Part shown: positions 7,452-16,293 of the stretch, piece after piece
Layout: every line of letters starts with the position of its first letter
Numbering within the stretch: the stretch's first letter is position 1
Assembly (NCBI GenBank): GCA_040752195.1
Contig: JBFMFC010000001.1
Location: 122,647 to 186,646 of the forward strand
Length of the DNA stretch: 64,000 bases
Direction of reading: 5' to 3'
Origin: DSNY01 sp040752195
Lineage (GTDB): Bacteria; Pseudomonadota; Gammaproteobacteria; Burkholderiales; Burkholderiaceae_F
Made by a program: the position numbers and the translations under genes
The notes under the pieces: model-generated
What the model was told of the DNA's origin: nothing
The model's input: only the letters and a program-made list of their open reading frames with translations
The model's database searches: none

Positions 7452-8576
7452 CTACTCGCCCTGAGCGCCCTCGGCCTGTTCGTCCGTTTCCTTCGCCGGC
7501 GAGGCAGCACGGACGGGCACGACCAACACCCGCCGCGGTGGCGCAAGCAACGCCGCCCACCGATTTGCGCGCGACGCGGTGAAAGCCACCAGCGCGACGG
7601 CGCAGAGGAAACCGTAGAACTGGACCGCCTCCGGAACCTTTGCGTAGTGCATCCACAGCCCGGCGGCAGCGAGCAGCACCGCGACGGTCGTCAGGATCGC
7701 GAGCGTGGCGCGCACGCCAAGCCCCGCATCGAGCAAACGGTGGTGCAGGTGCCCACGATCCGGCCTGAACGGCGAGACACCACGCGCGATACGACGCAGC
7801 ATCGTGACCAGCAGATCCGTCACCGGCAGGGCCACGAACCAAAGCAGGGTCGCAGGCGCAACCGCTCGGGTTTCCTGGCTCAATCGCATGCACAGCGCAG
7901 CGACCAGGAAGCCGAGCAAAGTGCTGCCCGCATCACCCATGAACACACGCCGCCCCCGATTGAAGCGGACTGGCAGGTTGAACAGCAGGAATCCGACGAC
8001 AGCGCCCATCGCGACCAGGGAAAGCTGCCAACTGAACGCATCCTGCGTGAACGCCACCATCCAGCCCAGCGCCGCCAACGCGACTAGCGCCATGGCGCCC
8101 GCCAGCCCGTCCATGCCGTCGATCATGTTGAACGCGTTGATCGTGCCGCCGACGAGGACGACGGCTGCGGCCGTCGCCGCCCAGCCGGTCAAAGCAGTTT
8201 CGCCCGATCCAAACGCGTACCCGAACGAAAGCCGCGGCGCGCCTTCGAGCGTCAGCACCGCCACCAACGCGGCTGTCATGTGGGCCAGAAGCCGCGCTCG
8301 CGCGGAAACGTCGAAGCGGTCGTCCGCGATCCCGACCGCTAGCAGAAGCGCGCTGGCGACGAGCAAGTGCTTCGCATCCGGATCGGTCGCCGGCATCAGG
8401 GTCACGCCGACGACCAACGCGACGAACATCCCGACGCCACCGACCAATGGAACCGCACCGACGTGCGTCTTGCGCCCTCCCGGCTGGTCGAGCAGACCGG
8501 CCGCCGGAGCCGCTGGGCGCAGCGCCCATATGGTGATGCACGACACCGCAAGGCTCAGCACGGGCAAGTAGATCAT
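7452..8576 (-). CDS. WecA/MraY-family polyprenyl-phosphate sugar-1-phosphate transferase (copy 2)
   Basis: A 374-residue multi-pass membrane protein of the same family as the gene at 6064-7125, clearly a diverged copy: LDQPGGRKTH, AVGIADDRFD, INAFNMIDGMDGLAGA, the RVFMGDAGST loop and GHLHHRLLDAG are all in place. A basic then acidic tail (ending EQAEGAQGE) extends past the last membrane segment. It follows a glycosyltransferase, heparinase-like and AsnB block on the same strand and may prime the glycan made by that block. Which of the two copies is the true WecA is unresolved. Confidence 0.87.
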   Translation of the reverse strand: MIYLPVLSLAVSCITIWALRPAAPAAGLLDQPGGRKTHVGAVPLVGGVGMFVALVVGVTLMPATDPDAKHLLVASALLLAVGIADDRFDVSARARLLAHMTAALVAVLTLEGAPRLSFGYAFGSGETALTGWAATAAAVVLVGGTINAFNMIDGMDGLAGAMALVALAALGWMVAFTQDAFSWQLSLVAMGAVVGFLLFNLPVRFNRGRRVFMGDAGSTLLGFLVAALCMRLSQETRAVAPATLLWFVALPVTDLLVTMLRRIARGVSPFRPDRGHLHHRLLDAGLGVRATLAILTTVAVLLAAAGLWMHYAKVPEAVQFYGFLCAVALVAFTASRANRWAALLAPPRRVLVVPVRAASPAKETDEQAEGAQGE

Positions 8577-9024
8577 CGCAGGGCTTCAACGGAGACCGAT
8601 CAGCGACCAGCCATCGCACACCAATTTGCATGAAAGTCTGCGATGGCGCTGCCGAATATTCACGAATCCGACGTCGGCGCAAAGAAGGAGGGCTCGCTTG
8701 CTCGCGCGGCTCGCGTTGCCGCTGCGTGCCGCCGATTCCCGCGGCCCGCGAGCGTACATCGACGCGAATGATCGCTGCAATGCGAACCGCGCAAGCCCCG
8801 AGAAGCGACCATGACCAAGATCAATCTGTCGCCGCCGATGGCTGCCAGCATCTTCCGTGCATACGCAAAACTACGTGTTTCGTGCAACTCCGACCGGCGG
8901 CCTTCGGCGGCTTCAGTCGGACCGCGGCGCCAAGGGTGGAGCTACCGAACGAAGCGGCTGCCGAGCGCCGACGTCCACTCACGGACGAGCCGCAGTGTGC
9001 CTTTGGCCTGCTGCGTCGGCGCTT
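8577..9024. other. Intergenic stretch without a supported gene
   Basis: About 450 bp between the transferase at 7452-8576 and the GT4 gene at 9025-10299, both on the minus strand. Open frames here are short and their composition is not protein-like. The part around 8630-8670 is visibly AT-richer than its surroundings and could hold a promoter for the transferase gene, but I cannot identify matched -35 and -10 boxes. Confidence 0.4.
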
Positions 9025-10299
9025 TCAGATGTCGGACGATCTGCGGCGCTCGGCGGCGGTAGCACTCTCGCCGCTATTCGCTACCTGCTCAACGGCCGCA
9101 AGCATCCGCATCGCAAGCGCTGTTCGATTGTATCGCGGCGCTGCGTCAAGGCAGCGTGCTCGGCAACTTTCCAGCAAATCGCGGTTGCTCTTTATCGCGA
9201 GCAACGCCTCGACCAGTTGTTCGGCATTCTCCGGCTCGAAAACGCGACCAACCCCCTCCCGCTCGACGATCTCGGCCGATTCGCCAGCGACCCCATGCAG
9301 TACAGGAACACCCATACTCATGCACTCGAAGAGCTTGGACGGAATGACGCTCGTGAACAGCTCTGCACGCCGCAGATGGACAATCGAGACATCGAGCAAC
9401 GACCAGTAGCGCGGCACCTGGTCCTTCGGGACCGTATCAAGGAAGCAAACATTGTCGAGCCCGAGCCTTGCCGCCTCCGCCTTCAACGCCTTCTTTTGCG
9501 CTCCATCTCCCAAGAGGACAAACGCCACGTCCGCGCCTTCTGGCCTGGCCTTGACCTGGCGTGCCGCCTCGAGGACGGTCTGCAGACCATGCGCCAGTCC
9601 GTGCGTACCGATGTAGCCAGCGACGAACTTCCTGTGCAGCCCCAGGTCACGACCCAGCACGTCGTCCTTCGCCCGCGGCGCGAAGCGCGACAGATCGACC
9701 CCGTTGGTGATTACGACGATCTTGTCGCCATCGATACCGCGCCGCTCCAGATCGCGCTTAAAAGAATGCGTCACAGAGACGATGAGTGCAGCGCGCCGAT
9801 ACAGGAACAGCTCGAGCTTTTCCATCCACGCGAGCAACTTCGACGCGCGCATCGCTCCGACAGCCCGGATCGACTCGGGCCACAGATCGCGTAACTCGAA
9901 GACAAAAGGAATCCGTTTGCAGCGGCTGACGACGTACGCAGCACACGCGGTGAAGAACTGCGGCGATGTTCCAACGACCACATCGACGCTGCGCACGAAT
10001 GGCGCGGCGAGCGTCGCGGCGACCATGAAGCTCATATAGTCGAGCGTCCGTCGTAGGAAACCCTCGTTGGCGGTGATGTAAGTCCAGACCCGGACGACGT
10101 CGATGCCGTCGATGTTCTCGCGCTGCCAGAGGCGGTTTCGGTAGCCCGCGAAGACCTTGCCGCTCGGGAAGTTCGGTGCACAGGTGATGACAGTGACCCG
10201 GTGCCCGGCTTTCACCCATTCGCGTGCGTGTTCGTGCGTCCGGCTGGCCGGCGCGTTCACCTCCGGCGGAAAGTTGTCAGTCAGAAACAGAATGTGCAT
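9025..10299 (-). CDS. Glycosyltransferase family 4 (GT-B fold)
   Basis: A 424-residue GT-B retaining glycosyltransferase, similar in layout to WbuB-type amino-sugar transferases. The N-terminal acceptor domain begins ILFLTDNFPPEVNAPASRTH; the donor half has YIGTHGLAHGLQ and LGDGAQKKAL, and the sugar-nucleotide block IPSKLFECMSMGVPVL includes the family Glu. A hydrophobic stretch (about residues 85-105) may associate with the membrane. Its start overlaps the end of the heparinase-like gene by 23 bp, implying one operon. Donor and acceptor sugars are unknown. Confidence 0.87.
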   Translation of the reverse strand: MHILFLTDNFPPEVNAPASRTHEHAREWVKAGHRVTVITCAPNFPSGKVFAGYRNRLWQRENIDGIDVVRVWTYITANEGFLRRTLDYMSFMVAATLAAPFVRSVDVVVGTSPQFFTACAAYVVSRCKRIPFVFELRDLWPESIRAVGAMRASKLLAWMEKLELFLYRRAALIVSVTHSFKRDLERRGIDGDKIVVITNGVDLSRFAPRAKDDVLGRDLGLHRKFVAGYIGTHGLAHGLQTVLEAARQVKARPEGADVAFVLLGDGAQKKALKAEAARLGLDNVCFLDTVPKDQVPRYWSLLDVSIVHLRRAELFTSVIPSKLFECMSMGVPVLHGVAGESAEIVEREGVGRVFEPENAEQLVEALLAIKSNRDLLESCRARCLDAAPRYNRTALAMRMLAAVEQVANSGESATAAERRRSSDI

Positions 10300-11929
10300 C
10301 CTGCGCCCACCACCAACGACATCTTGCTCGTCCTGCCTTCAGCACAACCTCCAGCGTCTGCACCGGAAGCAACACGCCGAAGCGCGGTGCGTATTGTGAG
10401 GCGGACTCCCGCGCATCGCCGACTTCGACTTGCACTTGCGCCAGATCGCGTTCCCCGTCGCGTATCCGCCACCGGCGTGCCTGTTCGGCCGGTACAAGTG
10501 CGAGTCCCGGTGCCAAGTGAAGGCGCGCAATGGCCGGATGCACGCCCGGCGCCACCACGTCTTCTACGGTGAACTCGCCGTCCCCCATCGACCAGCGCCG
10601 GCGATGGCGCGGTGAACCGCGCAACCAGGCATAGCCGTCGTGCTCGCCTTCGACTTCCCAGCCGTCGACTCGAATTGGACTGGGGCGAGCGCGCCTGCCG
10701 ACCCGAAATCCGCTCCAAACCTCGGACGAGTCGGCGCCCGCCACTTGTACAGTGCTGTGCCACGCCGTGCCTCGCTCGCGAAGACGCTGCTCGCTCACGC
10801 CGTACCTGGAGGTTCCGCCGTTGACGACGACACGGCGCGCGCCGATCGACAACTCGAACGACAACGTGTCCGCGTGCCCGTGGCCCAGCAGATAGTCGGG
10901 CCCGAGCGGGGCGACGTCCAGCAGCGCCACGGCAGCACCTCGCGCGATGCGCACGTAGCCGCTGGGCTCCAGGACCGTCACTCCGTCGCGCGGCGGCTGC
11001 GGCGCAGACACGCCCAGCCTCGCTGCGTAGGCCTCGAGTTCCACATTCGCAGGCGCCACGCCCTCGGCGGCATCGTTGAACAGCGCGATGCCTCCGTCCG
11101 GATGGCTCATGCACCGGAGCCACCGCAGCATCGCCGCCGCGCGCTCGCGCAAGATCGCTTCCAAGGCTCGCACGGGCGAGCCCATGGGAGCACGCGCGGC
11201 CAGCAGATTCATCAGATCGAGTACGTCCTCCAGCGCAAGCGCGTGGTACATCGGGCTGCGCTCGAAGTGACCGCCGTCCTCGAGGATTTGTTCGCGCAGC
11301 TCGGACTCGACGATGCGCTGACCCTCGGCAAACCATGTCTGCGCTTCCCCTCCCTCGAAGAACAGGCCAGCAAAGGCCAACGCCTTCGCGTTCGCAAACA
11401 AGTGGTTCCCGAGAAGGTGCCATTCGAGCCGACGCATCAACCAGCGCGCTTGCACCGCAAGACTGTGAAGCCAGCGATCGTTGATCGGTGCGCCTCCCAG
11501 GAACCACTTAATCCAGTTGACGATGCGCAGCGACGTCGGGTAAGGCTCCCACGCGGTTCCGCGACCGGGCGGGTTCTCTCGCAGCCACCGTTCGACCAGT
11601 GCCGTGTGCCATTGCAGGCGCGTGGCCGACTCGCGCGCATTCAAGTCGTCGAAGTAGTGCAGGTTGTAGCGCCACAGTCGATCGATACCCGGATCGTCCC
11701 AACCGCACTCATCAAGATGGTGCTCCTCGTTCAAGAACCGCAGGCGCGCCGGACCTAACATGCTCGCCTCGCGCCGCGCTGGCTCGACCCAGTTTCCGGC
11801 TGCCGCGCGCGGAGCCGGCGCCGGCCTCAAGTCCGGTGCGGGGTCGAGCAGCCGCAGGCGCGCCCTACCGGCAAGTTGAATCGGCTTGAGGTGCCTGATC
11901 GTGCGCCAATAGGTGCCGATGCTCGTCAT
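10277..11929 (-). CDS. Heparinase II/III-family protein (alginate lyase-like)
   Basis: A 550-residue protein with an N-terminal alpha/alpha-toroid part (WRYNLHYFDDL, WEPYPTSLRIVNW, GNHLFANAKAL, FERSPMYHALALEDVLDL) and a C-terminal beta-sandwich part with GHGHADTLSFEL, the conserved His-rich block of heparinase II/III proteins. No signal peptide is seen, so it seems cytoplasmic. In O-antigen and capsule clusters such proteins usually sit beside a bi-domain oxidoreductase and an AsnB homologue, as here; their role there is not established and need not be lyase activity. I chose the ATG at 11929, since frame upstream of it overlaps the next gene. Confidence 0.84.
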   Translation of the reverse strand: MTSIGTYWRTIRHLKPIQLAGRARLRLLDPAPDLRPAPAPRAAAGNWVEPARREASMLGPARLRFLNEEHHLDECGWDDPGIDRLWRYNLHYFDDLNARESATRLQWHTALVERWLRENPPGRGTAWEPYPTSLRIVNWIKWFLGGAPINDRWLHSLAVQARWLMRRLEWHLLGNHLFANAKALAFAGLFFEGGEAQTWFAEGQRIVESELREQILEDGGHFERSPMYHALALEDVLDLMNLLAARAPMGSPVRALEAILRERAAAMLRWLRCMSHPDGGIALFNDAAEGVAPANVELEAYAARLGVSAPQPPRDGVTVLEPSGYVRIARGAAVALLDVAPLGPDYLLGHGHADTLSFELSIGARRVVVNGGTSRYGVSEQRLRERGTAWHSTVQVAGADSSEVWSGFRVGRRARPSPIRVDGWEVEGEHDGYAWLRGSPRHRRRWSMGDGEFTVEDVVAPGVHPAIARLHLAPGLALVPAEQARRWRIRDGERDLAQVQVEVGDARESASQYAPRFGVLLPVQTLEVVLKAGRARCRWWWAQDAHSVSD

Positions 11930-11987
11930 CGATCCAGCGCGCGGTTCGTCGGACTGCTGACCGCCTTCGTCGACATGGCCACCGCTC

Positions 11988-14099
11988 TCATCGCAATGCA
12001 CTCGCGATTTCGATACTGACGCGTCCGACCTCCAGCAGCTCTGCAAGGGGAATCGGGGCCACACCGCCTCGACGCACGGCATCGACGAATGCCTGGACGC
12101 AGGCGGACTGTCCTTTGTCCTGGCGCCAGAGATTCATTCGCCTGAAGTCGGGCCAGCCGAAACCGACCAACTTGCGGAAGTTGTCTAGCTGGAGCACACG
12201 CCCCGCAACAAACACCTCCAACCGCTCTTTGGGATAACGCTTGTGGCCGTTGGCCAGGTAGTGAACGGTGCCAAGCGACCCGTCTGCGAAGCGCAAGCTG
12301 ACCGTCGCGGTGTCGCGCGTGGCACTTGGCACAGCCACGACGTGGAACGCTTCGATCGGTGCGTTGGCCAGGAAACGCAGCAGGTCGATGAAGTGACATC
12401 CTTCGCCGAGAAGACGACCGCCGCCAACCTCCTCGTCCTGCGTCCAGTGCCCCGCAGGAATGGCTCCGGCGTTGACGGTCATCACGAAGACCTTGGGTTC
12501 CGACGTGGACTCCAGCAGGGTCTTGATCTGTCGGACCTGCGGCGCGAAGCGGCGATTGAACCCGACCATCAGCAGCTGGCGCGGTGCGCGGGAAGCCGCG
12601 TGCTCGACGCGCTCCAGCTCCTCGCGCGTGAGCGCCAGCGGCTTTTCCACGAACACGTGCTTGCCGGCGGCGAGCGCCTCGACGGCAAAGCGCGCATGCG
12701 TGTCGTGCCGCGTGGCGACGACGACCGCGTTGATGCGCTCGTTGCGGAAGACGTCGGCATCCGCATCGGTCGAAGCGAAAGCGAATCCGTTCTTCTTGCC
12801 GTGATGCACGCCCGTCACGCCGGCGCTGGAGACGATCGTGTCCAGTTGCGCGCCGGCGCGCTTGAGCGCCGGAATCAACACGCGCGAGCCGTAGTTGCCG
12901 GCGCCAATCACCGCCAGCACGGCCTTACCGCTTCCCGCGATCGGGGGCGGTGCGCCGAGTGCGACGCGCCGCGGCGGTTCGCTCGCGGGTGCACCCGCGT
13001 ACTGCAACACGATGCCGAGCGCCGAGCGGTCGTTCACCAGCACGTCGTACGCGCGCGCCGCCTCGCGCACGGCGAAGCGGTGGCTGATCAACGGCGCCAC
13101 GTCGAGCTTGCCGTCGGCCAACATCGCCAGCACCGCCTCGAAGTTGCGCTGCTCGGTCCAGCGCACGAAGCCGAGCGGATAGTCGCTACCCTGCTGCTCG
13201 TACGCCGGGTCGTAGCGGCCGGGGCCGTACGAGCACGACACCTGGAACGTCAGCTCCTTCTCGTAGAAGTCGGCGCGGTTCAGTTCCAAGCCGGTCACGC
13301 CGACGAGCACGATGCGCCCGCGCTTGCGGCTCATGCGCGCGGCCTGAGCGATCGGCTCGCTCGACTGCGTGGACGCGGTGACGATCACGCCGTCCACGCC
13401 GCGCCCGCCGGAAAACGCAAGCCCCCGCGCCACCGGATCTTCGCTGCGCGCAAGATCGCACACCTCGGCGCCGAATCGCTGCGCCAGCGCGAGCTTCCCG
13501 GGATCGAAGTCGATGCCAAGCACGCGGCAGCCTTGCGCACGCAGAAGCTGCACCGTCAACAAGCCGATCAGCCCGAGCCCGGTGACGACGAAACACTCAC
13601 CGAGCGTGGGCGCGGCGAGCCGGATGCCTTGCAGTCCGATCGCCCCCAGCACGGTAAACGCCGCGGCTTCGTCGCTCACACCGTCCGGCACGCGCGCGCA
13701 CAGGTTCTTGCCCACCCGCACGATCTCCGCGTGCGGCCCGTTCGACACCACGCGATCGCCGACCGAAAAGCCTTCCACGCCGGCGCCGACCTCGAGCACC
13801 ACGCCGGCGTTGCAGTAGCCCAGCGCCAGCGGCTGGTCGAGCTTGCTGCGCACCGCGTCGAGCGTGGCCAACAGGCCGTCGGTGCGCACCTTGTCCAGCA
13901 CCTGCTTGACCTTCTCCGGCTGCTGGCGCGCCTTGTCGATCCAGGAGGCGCGGCCGAAGTCGACCAGCATGCGCTCCGTGCCGGCGGACACAAGGCTCGC
14001 GCGCGTGGCGATCAGCAGCGTGCCGCGCGCCACCTGCGGTGCGGGCACATCGGCCACCAGCGTTTCGCCGCTGGCCAGGTTTTGCAGGAGTTGGAGCAT
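11988..14099 (-). CDS. Bi-domain oxidoreductase (zinc-type alcohol dehydrogenase + Gfo/Idh/MocA)
   Basis: A 703-residue natural fusion. Residues about 1-370 form a medium-chain dehydrogenase (GYCNAGVVLEVGAGVEGF, VVTGLGLIGLLTVQLL). From about residue 400 a Gfo/Idh/MocA dehydrogenase begins, with AVIGAGNYGSRVLIPALK and the signature VEKPLALT. Both halves should bind NAD(P), so it may catalyse two redox steps on one sugar or sugar-nucleotide. The pairing with heparinase-like and AsnB genes recurs in surface polysaccharide loci. The ATG at 14099 fits the domain start; an upstream ATG at 14150 runs into asnB. The substrate is unknown. Confidence 0.86.
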   Translation of the reverse strand: MLQLLQNLASGETLVADVPAPQVARGTLLIATRASLVSAGTERMLVDFGRASWIDKARQQPEKVKQVLDKVRTDGLLATLDAVRSKLDQPLALGYCNAGVVLEVGAGVEGFSVGDRVVSNGPHAEIVRVGKNLCARVPDGVSDEAAAFTVLGAIGLQGIRLAAPTLGECFVVTGLGLIGLLTVQLLRAQGCRVLGIDFDPGKLALAQRFGAEVCDLARSEDPVARGLAFSGGRGVDGVIVTASTQSSEPIAQAARMSRKRGRIVLVGVTGLELNRADFYEKELTFQVSCSYGPGRYDPAYEQQGSDYPLGFVRWTEQRNFEAVLAMLADGKLDVAPLISHRFAVREAARAYDVLVNDRSALGIVLQYAGAPASEPPRRVALGAPPPIAGSGKAVLAVIGAGNYGSRVLIPALKRAGAQLDTIVSSAGVTGVHHGKKNGFAFASTDADADVFRNERINAVVVATRHDTHARFAVEALAAGKHVFVEKPLALTREELERVEHAASRAPRQLLMVGFNRRFAPQVRQIKTLLESTSEPKVFVMTVNAGAIPAGHWTQDEEVGGGRLLGEGCHFIDLLRFLANAPIEAFHVVAVPSATRDTATVSLRFADGSLGTVHYLANGHKRYPKERLEVFVAGRVLQLDNFRKLVGFGWPDFRRMNLWRQDKGQSACVQAFVDAVRRGGVAPIPLAELLEVGRVSIEIASALR

Positions 14100-14101
14100 C
14101 G

Positions 14102-16006
14102 TCAGTTCTTCTTGTCCAGAAAGATTCGGCACCACAGTTCGATCGAACACAGCGCCAGCAGCGGATAGGCCGCATCGATGCGGCCGGCCGCATCCATCTT
14201 GCGCAGCCGTGTCACGGCAGCGGGATCGAACATCCCGCGCGCCGCGAGACTGCGCTCCGACAGCAGGTCTTCGACCGTGTCGCGCAACTCGTGCCTCAGC
14301 CAGCGGCGCAGGGGCACGCCGAAGCCGGTCTTCGGCCGATAGATCACGTCGCGCGGCAGGTCATGCTCCATCGCCCGCTTTAGGATCCACTTGCCCTCCG
14401 CGCCCCGCTGCTTGAACCGCGCCGGCAGACTCGCGGCGAGCCGCATCAAGTCCGGATCGAGGAAAGGCACGCGCACCTCGACGCCGACCGCCATGCCCAT
14501 CTTGTCCGTGTAATTGAGGTTGTGGTCGCACAGGAAGTGCTTGGCCTCCAGAAAGAGCATGCGGTTCAGCGGATCCGCTTCCGCCTCTACTGCGCGAAGG
14601 CTTTCGACCAGCGGCGCGAGCGGCGACCAGCCACCCAACTGCGCGCGCAGATCAGGTGCGAGCAGCGGTGCCGAATCTGCCTGCGGCAGCCACGTGAAGT
14701 AGCTCACCAGCCGTTCGTCGCCGGCGAGCCCCGCATCGCCGAACGCGCGGCGCACGCGCCGGAAAAGCGGGCTGCCAGCCGGCAGTGCGCGCGTAGCCGC
14801 CGCCACGGCTGTGCGCGCCGGCGCCGGCAACCAGTTCCACCAACGCTCCTGCATCAGTGCGAAGTGGCGGCGATAGCCAGTGAAAATGTCGTCGCCGCCG
14901 GCGCCGGACAGCAGCACCTTGATGCCATGCGAGCGTGCCAGCTCGCAAATCATCAGCGCGTTGAGCGGCGCCAGGTCCGCCTGCGGCTCGTCAAGGTGCC
15001 ACACCATCCGTTCGAAGTGCGAGGCGATCTCCGGCCCGACGCGGATCGTGTGCAGATCGACACCGAGATGCGCCGCGACGCGTTGCGCATACGGCAGGTC
15101 GTCGACGAATCCTTCGTCCGCCGTCGAGTGCGCGGTTTCGATCGTGAAGCACTGGATGTGCTGCTCGGGCGCGTGGCGCCGCGCGGACGCCACGACCGCG
15201 CTCGAGTCCAACCCCCCGGACAGAAACGCGCCCACCGGAACGTCGGCCACCATCTGCCGCCGCACCGCCTCGTCGAGCGCCGTGCGCACTGCCGCTGCCG
15301 CCGCTTGCGCGTCACCCTCGAAGCGCGGCGCCGGATACGGCAGCTCGTAGAACCGCCAGCGCTCGGCGATGCGCCCGTCGCGCACGAGCAGCGCGCAGCC
15401 GGGTTCCAGCTTGCGCACCGCGCGCAGCAACGTGAACGGCGTCGGGCTCCACAGATAGGTGAGATACAACCACGCTGCACGCGCGTCGATCCTGCGATCG
15501 AGCTCGGTGCACGCGAGCAACGCCTTTAGCTCGCTCGCGAACAGAAAACCCGACGGCGGCTCCGCGTAGTACAAAGGTTTGACGCCGGCACCGTCGCGCG
15601 CCAGCAGCAGCGAGCGGTCGCGCGGATCCCAGATCGCCAGCGCGAAGATGCCATTCAGCAACGGCAGCGCGTTGCGCCCGCGATCGAGGTACAGACGCAG
15701 GATCACCTCGGTATCGGAATGGCCGAGAAAGGTGGCGCCTCCCGCTTCGAGCTGGGCCCGCAGTTCGCGGTAGTTGTAGACCTCGCCGTTGTAGGTAATC
15801 GTGACTCCGGTGGCGCTGTCCGTCATCGGTTGGGCGCCAGTGGGCGACAGGTCGATGATCGCCAGCCGGCGGTGCGCCAGCCCGATCGTTTCATCCAACG
15901 AGGAGTAGCTGCCGTCACCGTCCGGGCCGCGATGCGAGATGGCGTCGCTCAGGCGCGCCAGCAGGCTCCGCTCGAAGCGTCCCGAGAACCCCGCAATTCC
16001 GCACAC
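14102..16006 (-). CDS. asnB: AsnB-type glutamine-hydrolysing amidotransferase
   Basis: A 634-residue class II glutamine amidotransferase. The start is the GTG at 16006, because the next codon is the catalytic Cys of CGIAGFSG, which must be exposed at the N-terminus. The glutaminase half has ISHRGPDG and TYNGEVYNYRELR; the synthetase half has the ATP loop FLSGGLDSSAVV and the FSGAGGDDIF-like block LLSGAGGDDIFTGY. It may make asparagine, but position 2 nt upstream of the bi-domain oxidoreductase and next to glycan genes suggests that it amidates a sugar, as WbpS-type proteins are thought to do. The two uses cannot be separated by sequence. Confidence 0.9.
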   Translation of the reverse strand: MCGIAGFSGRFERSLLARLSDAISHRGPDGDGSYSSLDETIGLAHRRLAIIDLSPTGAQPMTDSATGVTITYNGEVYNYRELRAQLEAGGATFLGHSDTEVILRLYLDRGRNALPLLNGIFALAIWDPRDRSLLLARDGAGVKPLYYAEPPSGFLFASELKALLACTELDRRIDARAAWLYLTYLWSPTPFTLLRAVRKLEPGCALLVRDGRIAERWRFYELPYPAPRFEGDAQAAAAAVRTALDEAVRRQMVADVPVGAFLSGGLDSSAVVASARRHAPEQHIQCFTIETAHSTADEGFVDDLPYAQRVAAHLGVDLHTIRVGPEIASHFERMVWHLDEPQADLAPLNALMICELARSHGIKVLLSGAGGDDIFTGYRRHFALMQERWWNWLPAPARTAVAAATRALPAGSPLFRRVRRAFGDAGLAGDERLVSYFTWLPQADSAPLLAPDLRAQLGGWSPLAPLVESLRAVEAEADPLNRMLFLEAKHFLCDHNLNYTDKMGMAVGVEVRVPFLDPDLMRLAASLPARFKQRGAEGKWILKRAMEHDLPRDVIYRPKTGFGVPLRRWLRHELRDTVEDLLSERSLAARGMFDPAAVTRLRKMDAAGRIDAAYPLLALCSIELWCRIFLDKKN

Positions 16007-16293
16007 GAACCAGCCCTCAGTGCAACAAGGCGACTGTGTACGCATCCGCTGCGGACGGCAGTCGGTGCTCTGGCGCGAAGGTGCGAGTTCCGCGAGGGAC
16101 GCACTTCTCAGAGCATCGCTCGATCAACGACCGAGCATGAAGCCGGCTCTCACTCGGTGCAGACGCGGCTCGCGCGCACAGCGACATGCGGGGGACCTTG
16201 GTTTCGTCCTTGTCGTCGTATAGGCCTGTGGCATTATTGCCAGACTCGATCAGGACGTTCTGTGTAGCCATTGCGAAAGAGTGGAGAGAAGCA
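16007..16293. promoter_or_regulatory. Divergent intergenic region between asnB (minus) and the O-antigen operon (plus)
   Basis: This 287-bp region must contain promoters for both directions. I could not find a confident sigma-70 pair; TTGTCG near 16210 followed by TTATTG-like sequence about 18 bp later is the best weak candidate on the plus strand. An in-frame ATG at 16186 exists but lacks a ribosome site. Confidence 0.35.

Noticed and set aside
9055..9063. GGCGGTAGC, the core of an ops/JUMPstart element
   Set aside because: It lies within the GT4 coding sequence, on the strand opposite to local transcription, and is far from any plus-strand operon.
16220..16240. Possible sigma-54 promoter (TGGCAT...TTGC) before the O-antigen operon
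   Set aside because: The distance between the GG and GC elements is three bases too short for a sigma-54 site.
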